Below are positions 38,526-52,287 of a stretch of 64,000 nucleotides of DNA, piece after piece. The notes under the pieces were generated by a model that was given only the letters and a program-made list of their open reading frames with translations, ran no database searches and was not told where the DNA came from. The translations under genes and the position numbers were made by a program. The stretch comes from Chondrilla cf. caribensis (Eukaryota > Porifera > Demospongiae > Chondrillida > Chondrillidae). Numbering within the stretch: position 1 is the stretch's first letter; every line of letters begins with the position of its first letter. The stretch lies in the NCBI GenBank assembly GCA_964020155.1, contig OZ026569.1, positions 1,058,807 to 1,122,806 of the forward strand. Direction: 5' to 3'.

Positions 38526-38690
38526 ATACCAGAAGGTCAACCACTTCCCGGGAAGCTGTGCAGGATCAGGTCCATTACACAATTGGAAGGAAAGACAGAC
38601 TGGGGAGGAATCTGACCAGAATACAGGTTTTCTATGAAAAGAAGGTTTGTACTGTTTGCGTTAATTTTACCTGCATAGCGAGGTCTGCTG

Positions 38691-39370
38691 TAATTATTAT
38701 TATTATTATTATTATTATTATTGTGCTGACGTAGGGAGACTCCCAAAATAGCACATACAACAGTCAATAAATAAAACAATTCATAAAAGTTCAACTCTTC
38801 TATTCCACATTCTCATAACCATCCTAGCAATCGACTTCTCGTGCAATCTTTTCATCACATCATTTAATTCACAGTTGTCGTCCTCATTCTTCATTAGCTG
38901 TTCTAGATCAAATCGCTCATCTTTTAGGGCCTCACAGGATGTGAGGAAATGCCTCTCATCTCCCATCTCTTTCTTGCATAGCAGACAGATCCTATCTTCT
39001 CTCGCTACCCCTCTCCATCTCCCCGTTTCCACTTCCAGCTTTGCACATCCACATCTCAATTCCCCTATCAGCTTCCTCTGATCTTTGCTTTGCACTCTAA
39101 CTGCTCCTCCCATCTTCCACTCTGCAAAAGCTATATCTCCTACTAAAACTTCCCAATATCCAACTTCTGTGATCTGCTGCAGCCCTCTCTCCACTCTTCC
39201 CGGAGCTTCCTCCATACACACGCCTCCAACATCTCGTTCACCTGACCAAGTGACAAATCTACAAAGATTTCTCCCGGCGAACCATGCCCATTCCACCCCA
39301 TACACTCCAAGAACCCCTCATCCCCTTCCATCCATCCTACCCCCTCATTTGCCCACGCCATCACTCTATC
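38691..39370 (-). mobile_element. 3' end of a non-LTR retrotransposon with (AAT)n tail
   Basis: The minus-strand frame 39305-38781 contains LRCGCAKLEVETGRWRG, REDRICLLCKKEMGDERHFL and C-x8-type zinc-finger spacing, followed by MWNRRVELL and stop. This is the typical C-terminal tail of LINE reverse-transcriptase proteins. The 3' UTR follows and ends in an (AAT)n tail (TTA/ATT run at 38691-38721 on the plus strand). Upstream, the coding frame shifts near 39150-39240 and the copy is 5'-truncated near 39370. Confidence 0.75.
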
Positions 39371-39526
39371 CAGTAAAATAATAGTAAATAGTAGTAGTAG
39401 TAAATAATATAATAATACTAATCAATTTGCATAATGAATGTTGCTGTGTAATCATTCAAATTTATTATGCTAAAGGACAGTCTGAGTATGTGTGTGTCTG
39501 AGCATGCGTGCATGCGTGTGTGTGTG

Positions 39527-39601
<75 letters not shown>

Positions 39602-40180
39602 CAGTGTTGTTTTGATTAATCATATCTATAACTAAAATATGTTTTAGTAATGCTCTGGACCTTTTATTTGATCATAACTATAACTAACTAAAAGTACAGG
39701 AGTCACCTTCAAAAAACTATAACTGTAACTATAAACATGATTAATGTCCCTAACTAAAACTATAATCAAATATCTGCCACAAATGTTATAGTTACTGTAC
39801 AAGACTATGTTAAGAGTACAAAGAGACCATAATAGCACTATAAAATTGTTCCCAGTAAATGGAAACGGTGTGTTTATATGCAGATTATTGAAGACTAGGA
39901 GCATTGGGAACTGTGTAGGCATAAACATATCATGATGGTAGATTGTATATGTAAATAAAAACACTCTTTACTGCAACTAATACTATAACTGTAACTAGAA
40001 TATTTGCAATTTAAAGTGAAAACTGAAGCTATAACTAAAATCTAGGAATTGGCTGCATACTATAACTAAAACTAATATTCTATTTTCTGTCATCAGTCAA
40101 TTAACTATAACTATTACTAAAATAGGTTTTTGCTAACTAAAACAACACTAGTGTGTGTGTGTGTGTGTGTGTGTATGGTC
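39371..40180. repeat. (TG)n and TATAACTAAAACTA-type repeat
   Basis: (TG)n lies at 39518-39600. Then comes a 500-bp stretch of degenerate CTATAACTAAAACTATAACT ending in AAACAACACTAGTGT. The same ending and repeat occur at 52015-52175. It is a dispersed repeat family, and no gene is seen. Confidence 0.6.
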
Positions 40181-40183
40181 GAG

Positions 40184-41745
40184 AAGTTTGTTGCTGAAAT
40201 ATTAAGGCTCTTCACATATTTACTGAGACAAGTGACCCAAGCTCGAGGGCCTGTATTTCTGTATCCAACCAGCCAACAATGTGAATATACTACTAGAGTA
40301 CTGTATTTCAAATTTGTTACTAAAATGAGCAGGAGGTTCCATACTGCTTTAATCTTAGAGATTAGTGATTATGATGATCCCTTGGAAGAGAAGGGGAAGC
40401 TTTAGCATTCGCATGTTGTGTTTTAGCCATCTAAGCATGCAACCTACCAGGGGGTCAATATTACTGATACAGGACCACCTCTCACATGCTAAATTGCCTA
40501 CAGCTGGGCAATAGTCATAAGAAGACCATCTGAAAGTCTGACTGTATAAAACCTTTGGTTATTCTAATGCTCTGCTTCACTATAAATCATCTGGTGGTAT
40601 GTGTGTAATTAGAAAGGATGATTCAATCACTTCAAAAGCTTGCATCAGCTTGTATTGTGTAAAAGTGTGTTGTGGTGAGATACGGTTCATGGTGGTTTGG
40701 ACACACAGTGTGATATGTGGAGGTGTACCTTGATATGCAAACACGTGGTGTACTGTGAGGTGTAGTGGTGTGCAGAGTAATCAAATTAACCCAGCAATTT
40801 ACACTACCTACTGCCACATGTTATCCTTCAAAGGAGGTCAAATGTATGACAGTATGACTGTAATTTCCTGGATATTCTAGTTTGGCAAGCTTTACTATGA
40901 ATCATTTGATGTGAATCAGATGTAGTACAGTTGAAATATGTAGTAACAACTTGGTAACTTGGTTACCTTCACATGCTACAGTGCCGTGCATATTATGGCT
41001 TAGTTTAAATAGTATGTATTAGTGAAGTAAATTTGATAGTTCTCTGAATTGATAAATTGTCTTATTAATTATGAAACGCTGCCCATCTCTGTATGTAGCC
41101 TGTAACCCTAGGTATGTATCTCCGGAGGTGCCTAGCACAGTAGAGGGGGAACGTCAAGCTGTGATCTATTCCAGATCTACAGGGTGCTTGAACTAGATTA
41201 TAAAGCACAACTTATCTCTGTACATGGCCTGTAACCCTGGGTACATTTGAAGGTGTGTAGAGTTTTTAAGTTTTGGGAGAGAATGGGATTAAAGTACTTA
41301 CTTCGTCTGTTGTAGCTTAAGGCGGAGGGGGTGTAGTGAGCATGTACATTTACCTGACCTATAATGAGGCTTGGGTGAACTTATAAAACATTCAATGTGT
41401 GTTAAAGGAAATGTGCCATGTACACTCTTGGTGTAGCTCATGGTCTAGGGTGTGTGGGAAAAAGCTGACATTTGTCAGAAGAAGTAATGCTCTTTGCCAG
41501 GAGTGTTTGTATATGGACATTAATTTGTGCATTACATGAAGGGATATGATACTATATTTCCTTATTAGTAGGAATTGCTGATTCAATGACTCAATGTGAT
41601 TGCATCAGTTTGTAGTATACAAGGAATTTGTTGTGCAGTATAGAAATATGGTGTTATGTGCATTTTGTTTTACTTTGGTATGTAGAGGTAGTGTATAGCA
41701 GGAATTTTACTGTAACATGATGGAAGCCAGTATATTTTGCCTAGC
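40184..41745. repeat. Segmental duplication, copy 1
   Basis: Nearly identical to 42856-44405, offset about 2.66 kb. Differences are few (short indels and single bases such as GGCGG/GGCAG near 41326). No domain-bearing frame inside. Confidence 0.9.
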
Positions 41746-42167
<422 letters not shown>

Positions 42168-42633
42168 TGCGTGCGTGCGTGTGTGCGTGCGTGCGTGTGA
42201 CTTTATCCTAAAGAAATATTGGCAGATGGCAGATGGTCAATTCTGAACGATTTCCTGATAACTGCCAACCAATCCATTGATATTCTGGCTATCTTATATG
42301 CTGTGCATGTGATGTCTAGTGGTGTGTAGCCTCATCAACCGGAACACTGATTTGCCCCCTGTTTGAAATTTGTTATTGTATTGTTCTATACAGTTGAATT
42401 CAGGATTACCCATCCCTAAATTGTTGTGAAGGGTCACAGTCCTATGGTACGTACATACTGTATGTACTGTACTATACATACGTATCTGTGCCCTCGGTTA
42501 GAGTATTACCATTTGTACATGTCCATATACGTACATATGTATGAAATGTGTACATATGTACGGTATCACATACGTATGTATACAAAGTGTGTGAGGGTTT
42601 CATTGGTGCACTGCTCACAACTGCATTCTGTAG

Positions 42634-42776
42634 ATGAGGAAGCAGTGTCTTCAGGAACGGGAGAACTGGAGAATGACCACGGGGAGGAGGAGCTGAGCAA
42701 TATCTGTATCATTGAGCTCCACAAGGGAACCAAACAGCTGGGTCTACAGTTGAATAAGCATAAGACTCCTGAAGGA

Positions 42777-42778
<2 letters not shown>
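42634..42778 (+). CDS. Receptor juxtamembrane exon, copy 1
   Basis: Acceptor TTCTGTAG|, donor GGAAG|GTGTGT, 145 nt, phase 1 in and phase 2 out. It encodes an acidic segment ending IIELHKGTKQLGLQLNKHK. It is identical to 44909-45053, which is followed by a matching phase-2 tail exon at 45376. The motif also resembles the first strand of a PDZ domain, but no second half was found. (GT)n begins at the donor. Confidence 0.5.
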
Positions 42779-42827
<49 letters not shown>

Positions 42828-42832
42828 CGTGT
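42779..42832. repeat. (GT)n starting at a splice donor
   Basis: Begins exactly after GGAAG and ends in GCGCGC. Confidence 0.9.
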
Positions 42833-42855
42833 CTGTGTTGTAATGTATTGTTGGG

Positions 42856-44405
42856 AGGTCTGTTGCTGAAATATATTAGGATACTTCACATATTTACTGA
42901 GACAAGTGACTCGAGGGCCTGTATTTCTGTAACTGACCAACCAACGAATATACTACTAGAGCACTGTATTTCAAATTTGTTACTAAAATGAGCAGGAGGT
43001 TCCATACTGCTTTAATCTTAGAGATTAGTGATTATGATGATCCCTTGGAAGAGAAGGGGAAGCTTTAGCATTCGCATGTTGTGTTTTAGCCATCTAAGCA
43101 TGCAACCTACCAGGGGGTCAATATTACTGATACAGGACCACCTCTCACATGCTAAATTGCCTACAGCGGGGCAATAGCCATAAGAAGACCATCTGAAAGT
43201 CTGACTGTATAAAACCTTTGGTTATTCTAATGCTCTGCTTCACTATAAATCATCTGGTGGTATGTGTGTAATTAGAAAGGATGATTCAATCACTTCAAAA
43301 GCTTGCATCAGCTTGTATTGTGTAAAAGTGTGTTGTGGTGAGATATTATGGTTCATGGTGGTTTGGACACACAGTGTGATATGTGGAGGTGTACCTTGAT
43401 ATGCAAACACGTGGTGTACTGTGAGGTGTAGTGGTGTGCAGAGTAATCAAATTAACCCAGCAATTTACACTACCTACTGCCACATGTTATCCTTCAAAGG
43501 AGGTCAAATGTATGACAGTATGACTGTAATTTCCTGGATATTCTAGTTTGGCAAGCTTTACTATGAATCATTTGATGTGAATCAGATGTAGTACAGTTGA
43601 AATATGTAGTAACAACTTGGTAACTTGGTTACCTTCACATGCTACAGTGCCGTGCATATTATGGCTTAGTTTAAATAGTATGTATTAGTGAAGTAAATTT
43701 GATAGTTCTCTGAATTGATAAATTGTCTTATTAATTATGAAACGCTGCCCATCTCTGTATGTAGCCTGTAACCCTAGGTATGTATCTCCGGAGGTGCCTA
43801 GCACAGTAGAGGGGGAACGTCAAGCTGTGATCTATTCCAGATCTACAGGGTGCTTGAACTAGATTATAAAGCACAACTTATCTCTGTACATGGCCTGTAA
43901 CCCTGGGTACATTTGACGGTGTGTAGAGTTTTTAAGTTTTGGGAGAGAATGGGATTAAAGTACTTACTTCGTCTGTTGTAGCTTAAGGCAGAGGGGGTGT
44001 AGTGAGCATGTACATTTACCTGACCTATAATGAGGCTTGGGTGAACTTATAAAACATTCAATGTGTGTTAAAGGAAATGTGCCATGTACACTCTTGGTGT
44101 AGCTCATGGTCTAGGGTGTGTGGGAAAAAGCTGACATTTGTCAGAAGAAGTAATGCTCTTTGCCAGGAGTGTTTGTGAATGGACATTAATTTGTGCATTA
44201 CATGAAGAGATATGATACTATATTTCCTTATTAGTAGGAATTGCTGATTCAATGACTCAATGTGATTGCATCAGTTTGTGGTATACAAGAATTTATTGTG
44301 CAATATAGAAAATATTGTGTCATATGCATTTTGTTTTACTTTGGTATGTAGAGGTAGTGTATAGCAGGAATTTTACTGTAACATGATGGAAGCCAGTATA
44401 TTTTG
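42856..44405. repeat. Segmental duplication, copy 2
   Basis: Near-identical to 40184-41745. The pair plus the duplicated exon (42634 and 44909) shows duplication of a block of about 2.3-2.7 kb. Confidence 0.9.
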
Positions 44406-44517
44406 GGATGGGGAAGTTCCTAACTTCTTCTTTGATCGGATCATGAGCTGATTGGTAGTGAGTGAACACATGAAACATGTAAAATAGAACACTAAATGAT
44501 GCAGGTATGTACATGTC

Positions 44518-44733
<216 letters not shown>

Positions 44734-44908
44734 ATATGTGTGTATGATTGTATAATATGATGTGTGTACATGTATAAGGTTCATACTATACATGTACGTA
44801 TGTATGTATGTTTTGTATATACAATGTATTCTGTGTGGTGTGTATATATATACGTATGGTACGTACATACTGTATGTACTGTACATACTATACATACGCA
44901 TTCTGTAG

Positions 44909-45051
44909 ATGAGGAAGCAGTGTCTTCAGGAACGGGAGAACTGGAGAATGACCACGGGGAGGAGGAGCTGAGCAATATCTGTATCATTGAGCTCCACAAG
45001 GGAACCAAACAGCTGGGTCTACAGTTGAATAAGCATAAGACTCCTGAAGGA

Positions 45052-45118
<67 letters not shown>

Positions 45119-45158
45119 GTGTGTGTGTGTGTGTACATGTGTGTGTATATGTGTGTGT

Positions 45159-45229
<71 letters not shown>

Positions 45230-45649
45230 TGTGTGTGGCTAATAATACAAAATCTGTAGCTACTTTGTCCCCTGATACATGTACGTATGTATGTGTATCT
45301 AATCTCTAATGCCCTATTGCAGTCAGTATGTGCTATAATAATACTTTTGTGTCTTTGAAATGTCTACGTGATCAGAAGGTATACAGTTGATGAAGTTGAG
45401 AGTAATTTTTCCATTCCATCATACAGAAATGCAGAATTGGATGACGTACTTGTCCCCAGGACAACCAACCTCAGTTATGGGCAGGTTGAAATGCAAAGAG
45501 ATCATCCGTTTCCTGTTTATGGAAACCTGTATAGATCACTAGATAGAAACAAATGTTGTTTTGTACTTATTATCAAGTACTTTGCATACTTAAGTTCAAT
45601 CTTATTGTTTAAAGTTGAATTTGAAGTTGACATGACAATTCTGCTGTGA
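44909..45649 (+). CDS. Receptor D: juxtamembrane exon copy 2 plus tyrosine tail exon (partial gene)
   Basis: Exon 44909-45053 (phase 1 to 2) is followed by exon 45376-45649 (acceptor GATCAG|, phase 2), joined through the (GT)n intron. The tail reads SFSIPSY-type sequence: IPSYRNAELDD, NLSYGQVEMQ and PVYGNL, homologous to the tails of A and B. Two changes stand out. NPSY has become NLSY, and the normal stop after GNL (TAA in the copy at 63031) is TAT here, extending the frame by 36 codons. No membrane helix or extracellular exon of this copy was found upstream, so it is a fragment or depends on distant exons. Confidence 0.5.
45054..45237. repeat. (GT)n starting at a splice donor
   Basis: Starts exactly after the exon end GGAAG and runs with GTAC/GTAT variants for about 180 bp. 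Confidence 0.9.
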
Positions 45650-45850
45650 TATATATATATATATAATAATTATATTATATATAATATTTTCCTTTCAATG
45701 CAAACAGTGTTATTTTATTCACTTGCTATTATTATATAGTCAATACATGTATATACGTATAATATTATATACTATGATAATATAATATTATTGCATACAT
45801 ATATAATATTATTCACAATGTAGCTCATATGTACATAATAGCTCATTATT

Positions 45851-46048
45851 ATGGACTGCTATTCACATTTCATCTGGACGGAGGGGAACGGTCCCCTTGA
45901 TAACTCTACTCTATACGGCATCACTGGTGCTCAGTTGATGATAGCTAACATCAGTGCTATCAATGATGGGGAGGACAAGGCTAACCAATGCTGTGAAGTC
46001 TTGAATAATGGAATTGTGTTAGGAGTTAAGTACAACGTGGAATCCCTC
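45851..46048 (+). pseudogene. Partial second-Ig exon of a receptor copy
   Basis: Reads FIWTEGNGPLDNSTLYGITG, then QLMIANISAINDGEDKANQC and ends at a GTATGT donor. It aligns with exon 4 of receptors A and B (22009-22290). The first half of the exon with its acceptor is missing, so it begins mid-domain. Confidence 0.6.
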
Positions 46049-46429
46049 GGTATGTCCTATGTGTTGTGTGGGAATAGCATTTACAGTAATACTCCCACTC
46101 ACATGTGGTATATTATACCGTAATTCCAGAAATTAATGCGGTATTTTATAAATGCGAACTTTGCGAGTGAATTCGTCGACACATTATTTAGAATGCCATT
46201 TTTAAGTGTCCATTATTCATTTTTCAATTTTTTATTAACTGTATATTATTTTGTGTATTTTGTCATAAACTACTTTATAGGTGCCTGCACAGTTCTTAAA
46301 TTTCGGATGAATTATTTTGATAATGTAGTCCAGCATCCCATACAACACATGCCAGACCAGATTTAGACTGGGGTCTACATAAGATTCAGTTCTAACATAG
46401 ATCTATGGTTCTACACGCACACACACACA

Positions 46430-46465
<36 letters not shown>

Positions 46466-46509
46466 CACGCACACACGCATGCACACACACACCGCCACCA
46501 CGATAAGAG

Positions 46510-47165
46510 AAAATTACAGGGTTTTCCCCTTGTGAAAATGGCGGCCAGATATGTACGATATGTATGATTGTATGTAGGTATGTATGTATCTCGAAAGCGT
46601 TGCCATTCAGTAGTTTTTATATACAATCGTTGCTTGTATTATCAGTATTATATGAATTGGGTAAGTCTAATATTTTCGATCAGTTATAATTGTGCTGATT
46701 TTTTTACTTCTTTGACAGGCAATCTTGCGCTACCTTTCGTATACCCGCTATTTTTGGTATATATACCACAAGAATACATGTTTTGTGAACTGTACCTTCC
46801 AGTATGAGGTCAAGGTTCACCCAGCTGGTAGCTACACGTGGAAACATATACAACAATCCACTCTGTTATGTTTTTAGTGTGAGTGGTCTTGGTGGAGGTA
46901 CTAGGTACAAAGCTTAGATTCCAGTAATGTGTGTAAAGAGTCCACCATTAAAAGTGACCCACTGAATATCACCTTCACAACAAAACTAAAAGGTGAGTCG
47001 ATGTGTGCTTGTAGTCTGGCTTCCTATGACCATCCGATTCTAAGCACCCACAGCATAAATGACGATCTAGCAGCACAAGAGTTTGATTGCACAACTATCC
47101 ACAAATCAGATACAAGTGTCGAAATTCTCGTCACCATTAAAGAAGGTATAATGTATTGGCTTTGA
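46510..47165 (+). pseudogene. Decayed receptor-like 5' block and extracellular exon
   Basis: ACAGGGTTTTCCCCTTGTGA and AAAATGGCGGCC at 46513-46550 match the conserved blocks of the array. Downstream, 46880-46992 reads SVSGLGGG, then a one-base shift, then SSNVCKESTIKSDPLNITFT before a GTGAGT donor. A further open segment (SLASYDHPILSTHSINDD) runs to 47148. Frame breaks suggest decay, and the domain type is uncertain. Confidence 0.35.
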
Positions 47166-48118
47166 AGCGTACTTATTACCTAACAATCTAATTGATGTTA
47201 CCAAGGTGTGAAGCAATCTAGACAGTCCCTCCTTTTCCTCTCCCTGGACACTTGGTGGGAAGGTCATAGCAGGCCAGCCAAAGTGTGTTTGTGGTAGTGT
47301 AGGAAATTTGTGTAGCTGATTGGTTGTGAGTGTTGTTAACTTGTTTTTGTTATTTCAACCAAATCTTGTTTGCATACCAACTTCATATGGTACTACAATG
47401 ATTGAATGACTAAATTGTGCATTTGTTTTGGTTATTGCCCACTTTAAGATGGATTGACTTACATGAAGAGGCCTGGGCTATTATTTGAGTAGCCCTTAAA
47501 CAGTAAAACTTTTCAAAGCATTTTTATAATACATGTACAATTGTACATTTTCTGGTGAACTCATGAACGTGTGCATAAGCACTTGAGTGTGGTGCAAGCA
47601 TTGTGTACAATTAAATGTCCTATAATTTTGAACTCTTGATATCGATGTCAATATATTAATGTATGATAGTTTTCAATAATTGATCCAGGATCTCTTTGGT
47701 TAACTATTGAGTTGCCTTGTTAGGTGAAATGTGGGTTGATATTGAAGATTCCATTACAAATCAGTTTAAACATTTGGATAGTATGCACATCTTTATTCTC
47801 AGTCAATGAAAAATCTTCAGAATTACTGCTTCAAACATGATTTTATGCTCACGATTCGAGACTCACACCATTCGGAAAATACTCTCTCCAAAAGTAGATG
47901 ATTTCGCGGTGCCATCAGCGTCTATGGTGCTACTTGGTACGGTACGGTTTGCTCATTTCCTTAATAATCGTCGCTCATCGAGTGATCGATGTCGAAACGC
48001 TTTAAATTTTCGGCCGAAAGCTCGGCTATTATTCTGTCCTTCTCGAGAAGTTTATTTTGACGTCGATAATAGATAAGACCAGTTTAGGAAAGTTTCTCAC
48101 GTTAGCTGCATCAAATCG
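47166..48118. other. Spacer without recognised gene
   Basis: A 79-codon frame at 47837-48076 has no recognisable motif. Nothing else is supported. Confidence 0.4.
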
Positions 48119-51100
48119 CCATGGCCATAGCACCACAGTCAATGTACATAGCACCATCTTGCCCCCGTGTGAGAGGGGGCGTGTCAACACGATATTTTCA
48201 TCAGATCTAGCTGGAGATGTGAGCTAAGTTATGAAACACTTGCCATCTCCTTGTGTGATTTGTAACCCTTGTTATTCAAAGTGGTGCTATGGCCAAATTT
48301 TGGCCATAGCACCACAGTCAATGTACATAGCACCATCTTGCATACAGCATGGGAGAGGGGGCGTGTCAACACGATATTTTCATCAGATCTAGCTGGAGAT
48401 GTGAGCTAAGTTATGAAACACTTCCCATCTCCTTGTGTGATTTGTAGCCCTTGTTATTCAAAGTGGTGCTATGGCCAAATTTTGGCCATAGCACCACAGT
48501 CAATGTACATAGCACCATCTTGCATACAGCGTGTGAGAGGGGGCGTGTCAACATGATATTTTCACCACATCTAGCTGGGGATGTGAGCTAAGTTATGAAA
48601 CACTTCCGATCTCCTTGTGTGATTTGTAGCTCTTGTTATTCAAGGTGGTGCTATGGCCAAATTTTGGCCATAGCACCACAGTCAATGTACATAGCACCAT
48701 CTTGCATACAGCGTGTGAGAGGGGGGGTGTCAACCTGATATTTTCACCCCATCTAGCTGGAGATGTGAGCTAAGTTATGAAACACTTCCCATCTCCTTGT
48801 GTGATTTGTAGCTCTTGTTATTCAAGGTGGTGCTATGGCCAAATTTTGGCCATAGCACCACAGTCAATGTACTTAGCACCATCTTGCATACCACGTGAGA
48901 GAGGGGGCGTGTCAACCTGATGTTTTCATCAGATCTAGCTAGAGATGTGAGCTAAGTTATGAAACACATCCCATCTAATTGTGTGATTTGTAGCTCTTGT
49001 TATTCAAGGTGGTGCTATGGCCAAATTTTGGCCATAGCACCACAGTCAATGTACTTAGCACCATCTTGCATACAGCATGGGAGAAGAGACGTGTCAACCT
49101 GATATTTTCACCACATCTAGCTGGGGATGTGAGCTAAGTTATGAAACACTTCCCATCTAATTGTGTGATTTGTAACCCTTGTTATTCAAAGTGGTCAATG
49201 TACATAGCACCATCTTGCATACAGCGTGTGAGAGGGGGCGTGTCAACCTGATATTTTCACCAGATCTAGCTGGAGATGTGAGCTAAGTTAGAAAATGCTA
49301 ACTATCTCTTTGTGTGATTTGTAACCCTTGTTATTCAAAGTGGTGCTATGGCCAAATTTTGGCCATAGCACCACAGTCAATGTACACAGCACCATCTTGC
49401 ATACAGCGTGTGAGAGGGGGCGTGTCAACACGATATTTTCATCAGATCTAGCTGGAGATGTGAGCTAAGTTATGAAACACTTCCCATCTCCTTGTGTGAT
49501 TTGTAACCCTTGTTATTCAAAGTGGTGCTATGGCCAAATTTTGGCCATAGCACCACAGTCAATGTACATAGCACCATCTTGCATACCACGTGTGAGAGTG
49601 GGTGTCAACCTGATATTTTCGTCAGATATAGCTGGAGATGTGAGCTAAGTTATGAAACACTTCCCATCTCCTTGTGTGAATTGTAACCCTTATTATTCAA
49701 AGTGATGCTATGGCCAAATTTTGGCCATAGCACCACAGTCAATGTACTTAGGACCATCTTGCATTCAGCGTGAGAGAGGAGGCGTGTCAACCTGATATTT
49801 TCACCAGATCTAGCTGGAGATGTGTATGTTCACCACAGTCAATGTACATAGCACCATCGTGCATACCACGTGTGAGAGGGGGCGTGTCAACCTGATATTT
49901 TCACCAGATCTAGCTGGAGATGTGAGCTAAGTTAGAAAATGCTAACTATCTCTTTGTGTGATTTGTAGCCCTTGTTATTCAAAGTGGTGCTATGGCCAAA
50001 TTTTGGCCATAGCACCACAGTCAATGTACACAGCACCATCTTGCATACAGCGTGTGAGAGGGGGCGTGTCAACACGATATTTTCATCAGATCTAGCTGGA
50101 GATGTGAGCTAAGTTATGAAACACTTCCCATCTCCTTGTGTGATTTGTAACCCTTGTTATTCAAAGTGGTGCTATGGCCAAATTTTGGCCATAGCACCAC
50201 AGTCAATGTACTTAGCACCATCTTGCATACAGCGTGAGAGAGGGGGCTTGTCAACACGATATTTTCGTCAGATATAGCTGGAGATGTGAGCTAAGTTATG
50301 AAACACTTCCCATCTCCTTGTGTGAATTGTAACCCTTATTATTCAAAGTGATGCTATGGCCAAATTTTGGCCATAGCACCACAGTCAATGTACTTAGGAC
50401 CATCTTGCATTCAGCGTGAGAGAGGAGGCGTGTCAACCTGATATTTTCACCAGATCTAGCTGGAGATGTGTATGTTCACCACAGTCAATGTACATAGCAC
50501 CATCGTGCATACCACGTGTGAGAGGGGGCGTGTCAACCTGATATTTTCACCAGATCTAGCTGGAGATGTGAGCTAAGTTAGAAAATGCTAACTATCTCTT
50601 TGTGTGATTTGTAGCCCTTGTTATTCAAAGTGGTGCTATGGCCAAATTTTGGCCATAGCACCACAGTCAATGTACATAGCACCATCTTGCATACAGCTTG
50701 TGAGAGGGGGCGTGTCAACACGATATTTTCATCAGATATAGCTGGAGATGTGAGCTAAGTTATGAAACACTTCCCATCTCCTTGTATGATTTGTAACCCT
50801 TGTTATTCAAAGTGGTGCTATGGCCAAATTTTGGCCATAGCACCACAGTCAATGTACATAGCACCATCTTGCATACCACGTGTGAGAGTGGGCGTGTCAA
50901 CACGATATTTTCATCAGATATAGCTGGGGATGTGAGCTAAGTTATGAAACACTTCCCATCTCCTTGTGTGAATTGTAACCCTTATTATTCAAAGTGGTGC
51001 TATGGCCAAATTTTGGCCATAGCACCACAGTCAATGTACATAGCACCATCTTGCATACCACGTGTGAGAGGGGGCGTGTCAACCTGATATTTTCACCAGA

Positions 51101-51760
51101 TCTAGCTGGAGATGCAAGCTAAGTTATGAAACACTTCCCATCTCCTTGTGTGATTTGTAGCCCTTAAGCTTGTTATTCAAAGTGGTGCTATGGCCAAATT
51201 TTGGCCATAGCACCACAGTCAATGTACATAGCACCATCTTGCATATCACGTGTGAGAGTGGGTGTGTCCACCTGATATTTTCACCAGATCTAGCTGGAGA
51301 TGTGAGCTACGTTATGAAACACTTCCCATCTCCTTGTGTGATTTGTAACCCTTATTATTCAAAGTGGTGCTATGGCCAAATTTTGGCCATAGCACCACAG
51401 TCAATGTACATAGCACCATCTTGCATACCACGTGTGAGAGGGGGCGTGTCAACCTGATATTTTCACCAGATCTAGCTGGAGATGCAAGCTAAGTTATGAA
51501 ACACTTCCCATCTCCTTGTGTGATTTGTAGCCCTTAAGCTTGTTATTCAAAGTGGTGCTATGGCCAAATTTTGGCCATAGCACCACAGTCAATGTACATA
51601 GCACCATCTTGCATATCACGTGTGAGAGTGGGTGTGTCCACCTGATATTTTCACCAGATCTAGCTGGAGATGTGAGCTACGTTATGAAACACTTCCCATC
51701 TCCTTGTGTGATTTGTAACCCTTGTTATATTTTTTTGGCCATAGCACCACAGTCAATTGC
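48119..51760. repeat. Satellite array of about 182-bp units
   Basis: Roughly 20 head-to-tail units beginning TGGCCATAGCACCACAGTCA (for example 48301, 48483, 48665). Most unit junctions contain a 29-bp palindrome GTGCTATGGCCAAA-T-TTTGGCCATAGCAC. Higher-order structure is present: a shortened unit pair with the variant TGTATGTTCACCACAGTCAA at about 49823 recurs about 635 bp later, and a two-unit block at 51170 recurs 370 bp later. It encodes no conserved protein. Confidence 0.95.
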
Positions 51761-52287
51761 AATGTACTTTATAATACATATACTTTTGTATGTAAATTCC
51801 ACTATATGGGTGCTATAAACCTATTGGTGCACTGCCTATTAAATCCAGCAGCTTGAGACAGAGTGGTTTTAATTATAAAAGCAATAGCTTTATTTGATAT
51901 ACAGCCTATATAATATACACGAGCATTTTACTTTTACTGCTGCATACAGAAATCCTATAGCGGCATGTTGTAGGCATTCTTCGTCTATTTCTATACATTT
52001 AACTACTTAAATCATGACAATACTAAAACCTGTACCGCTGCCAATAAAACTATAACTAACTAAAAGAGCTTGTAGGCTCCCATCCAAGCAAAACCACAAC
52101 TAATATAAAACCTAAGGCCTATAACTAACTAGTATTAATACTATGCTGTGTCTGGCTGACTGAAACAACACTAGTGTACATGCATGTTGCTGCAGGTAGC
52201 TCAATTAACAGCTACATCACTGCACGAGCATGCATACAGTAGACTAGTCTAGCGAGCCAGACTAACGGCTGTGAAGCCATACAATAT
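51761..52287. repeat. Spacer with TATAACTAACTA-type repeat
   Basis: 52015-52175 matches the family at 39610-40150, including the AAACAACACTAGTGT end. No gene. Confidence 0.5.

Noticed and set aside
38537..38794. Minus frame with an Asn run
   Set aside because: It is the LINE 3' UTR and (AAT)n tail read as protein.
39610..40150. Telomere-like TAACTA repeats
   Set aside because: Degenerate, interstitial, not TTAGGG, and a second copy at 52 kb shows it is a dispersed repeat.
48119..51760. CRISPR-like array
   Set aside because: Units of 182 bp are repeated whole, without short repeats and unique spacers, in animal-type sequence.
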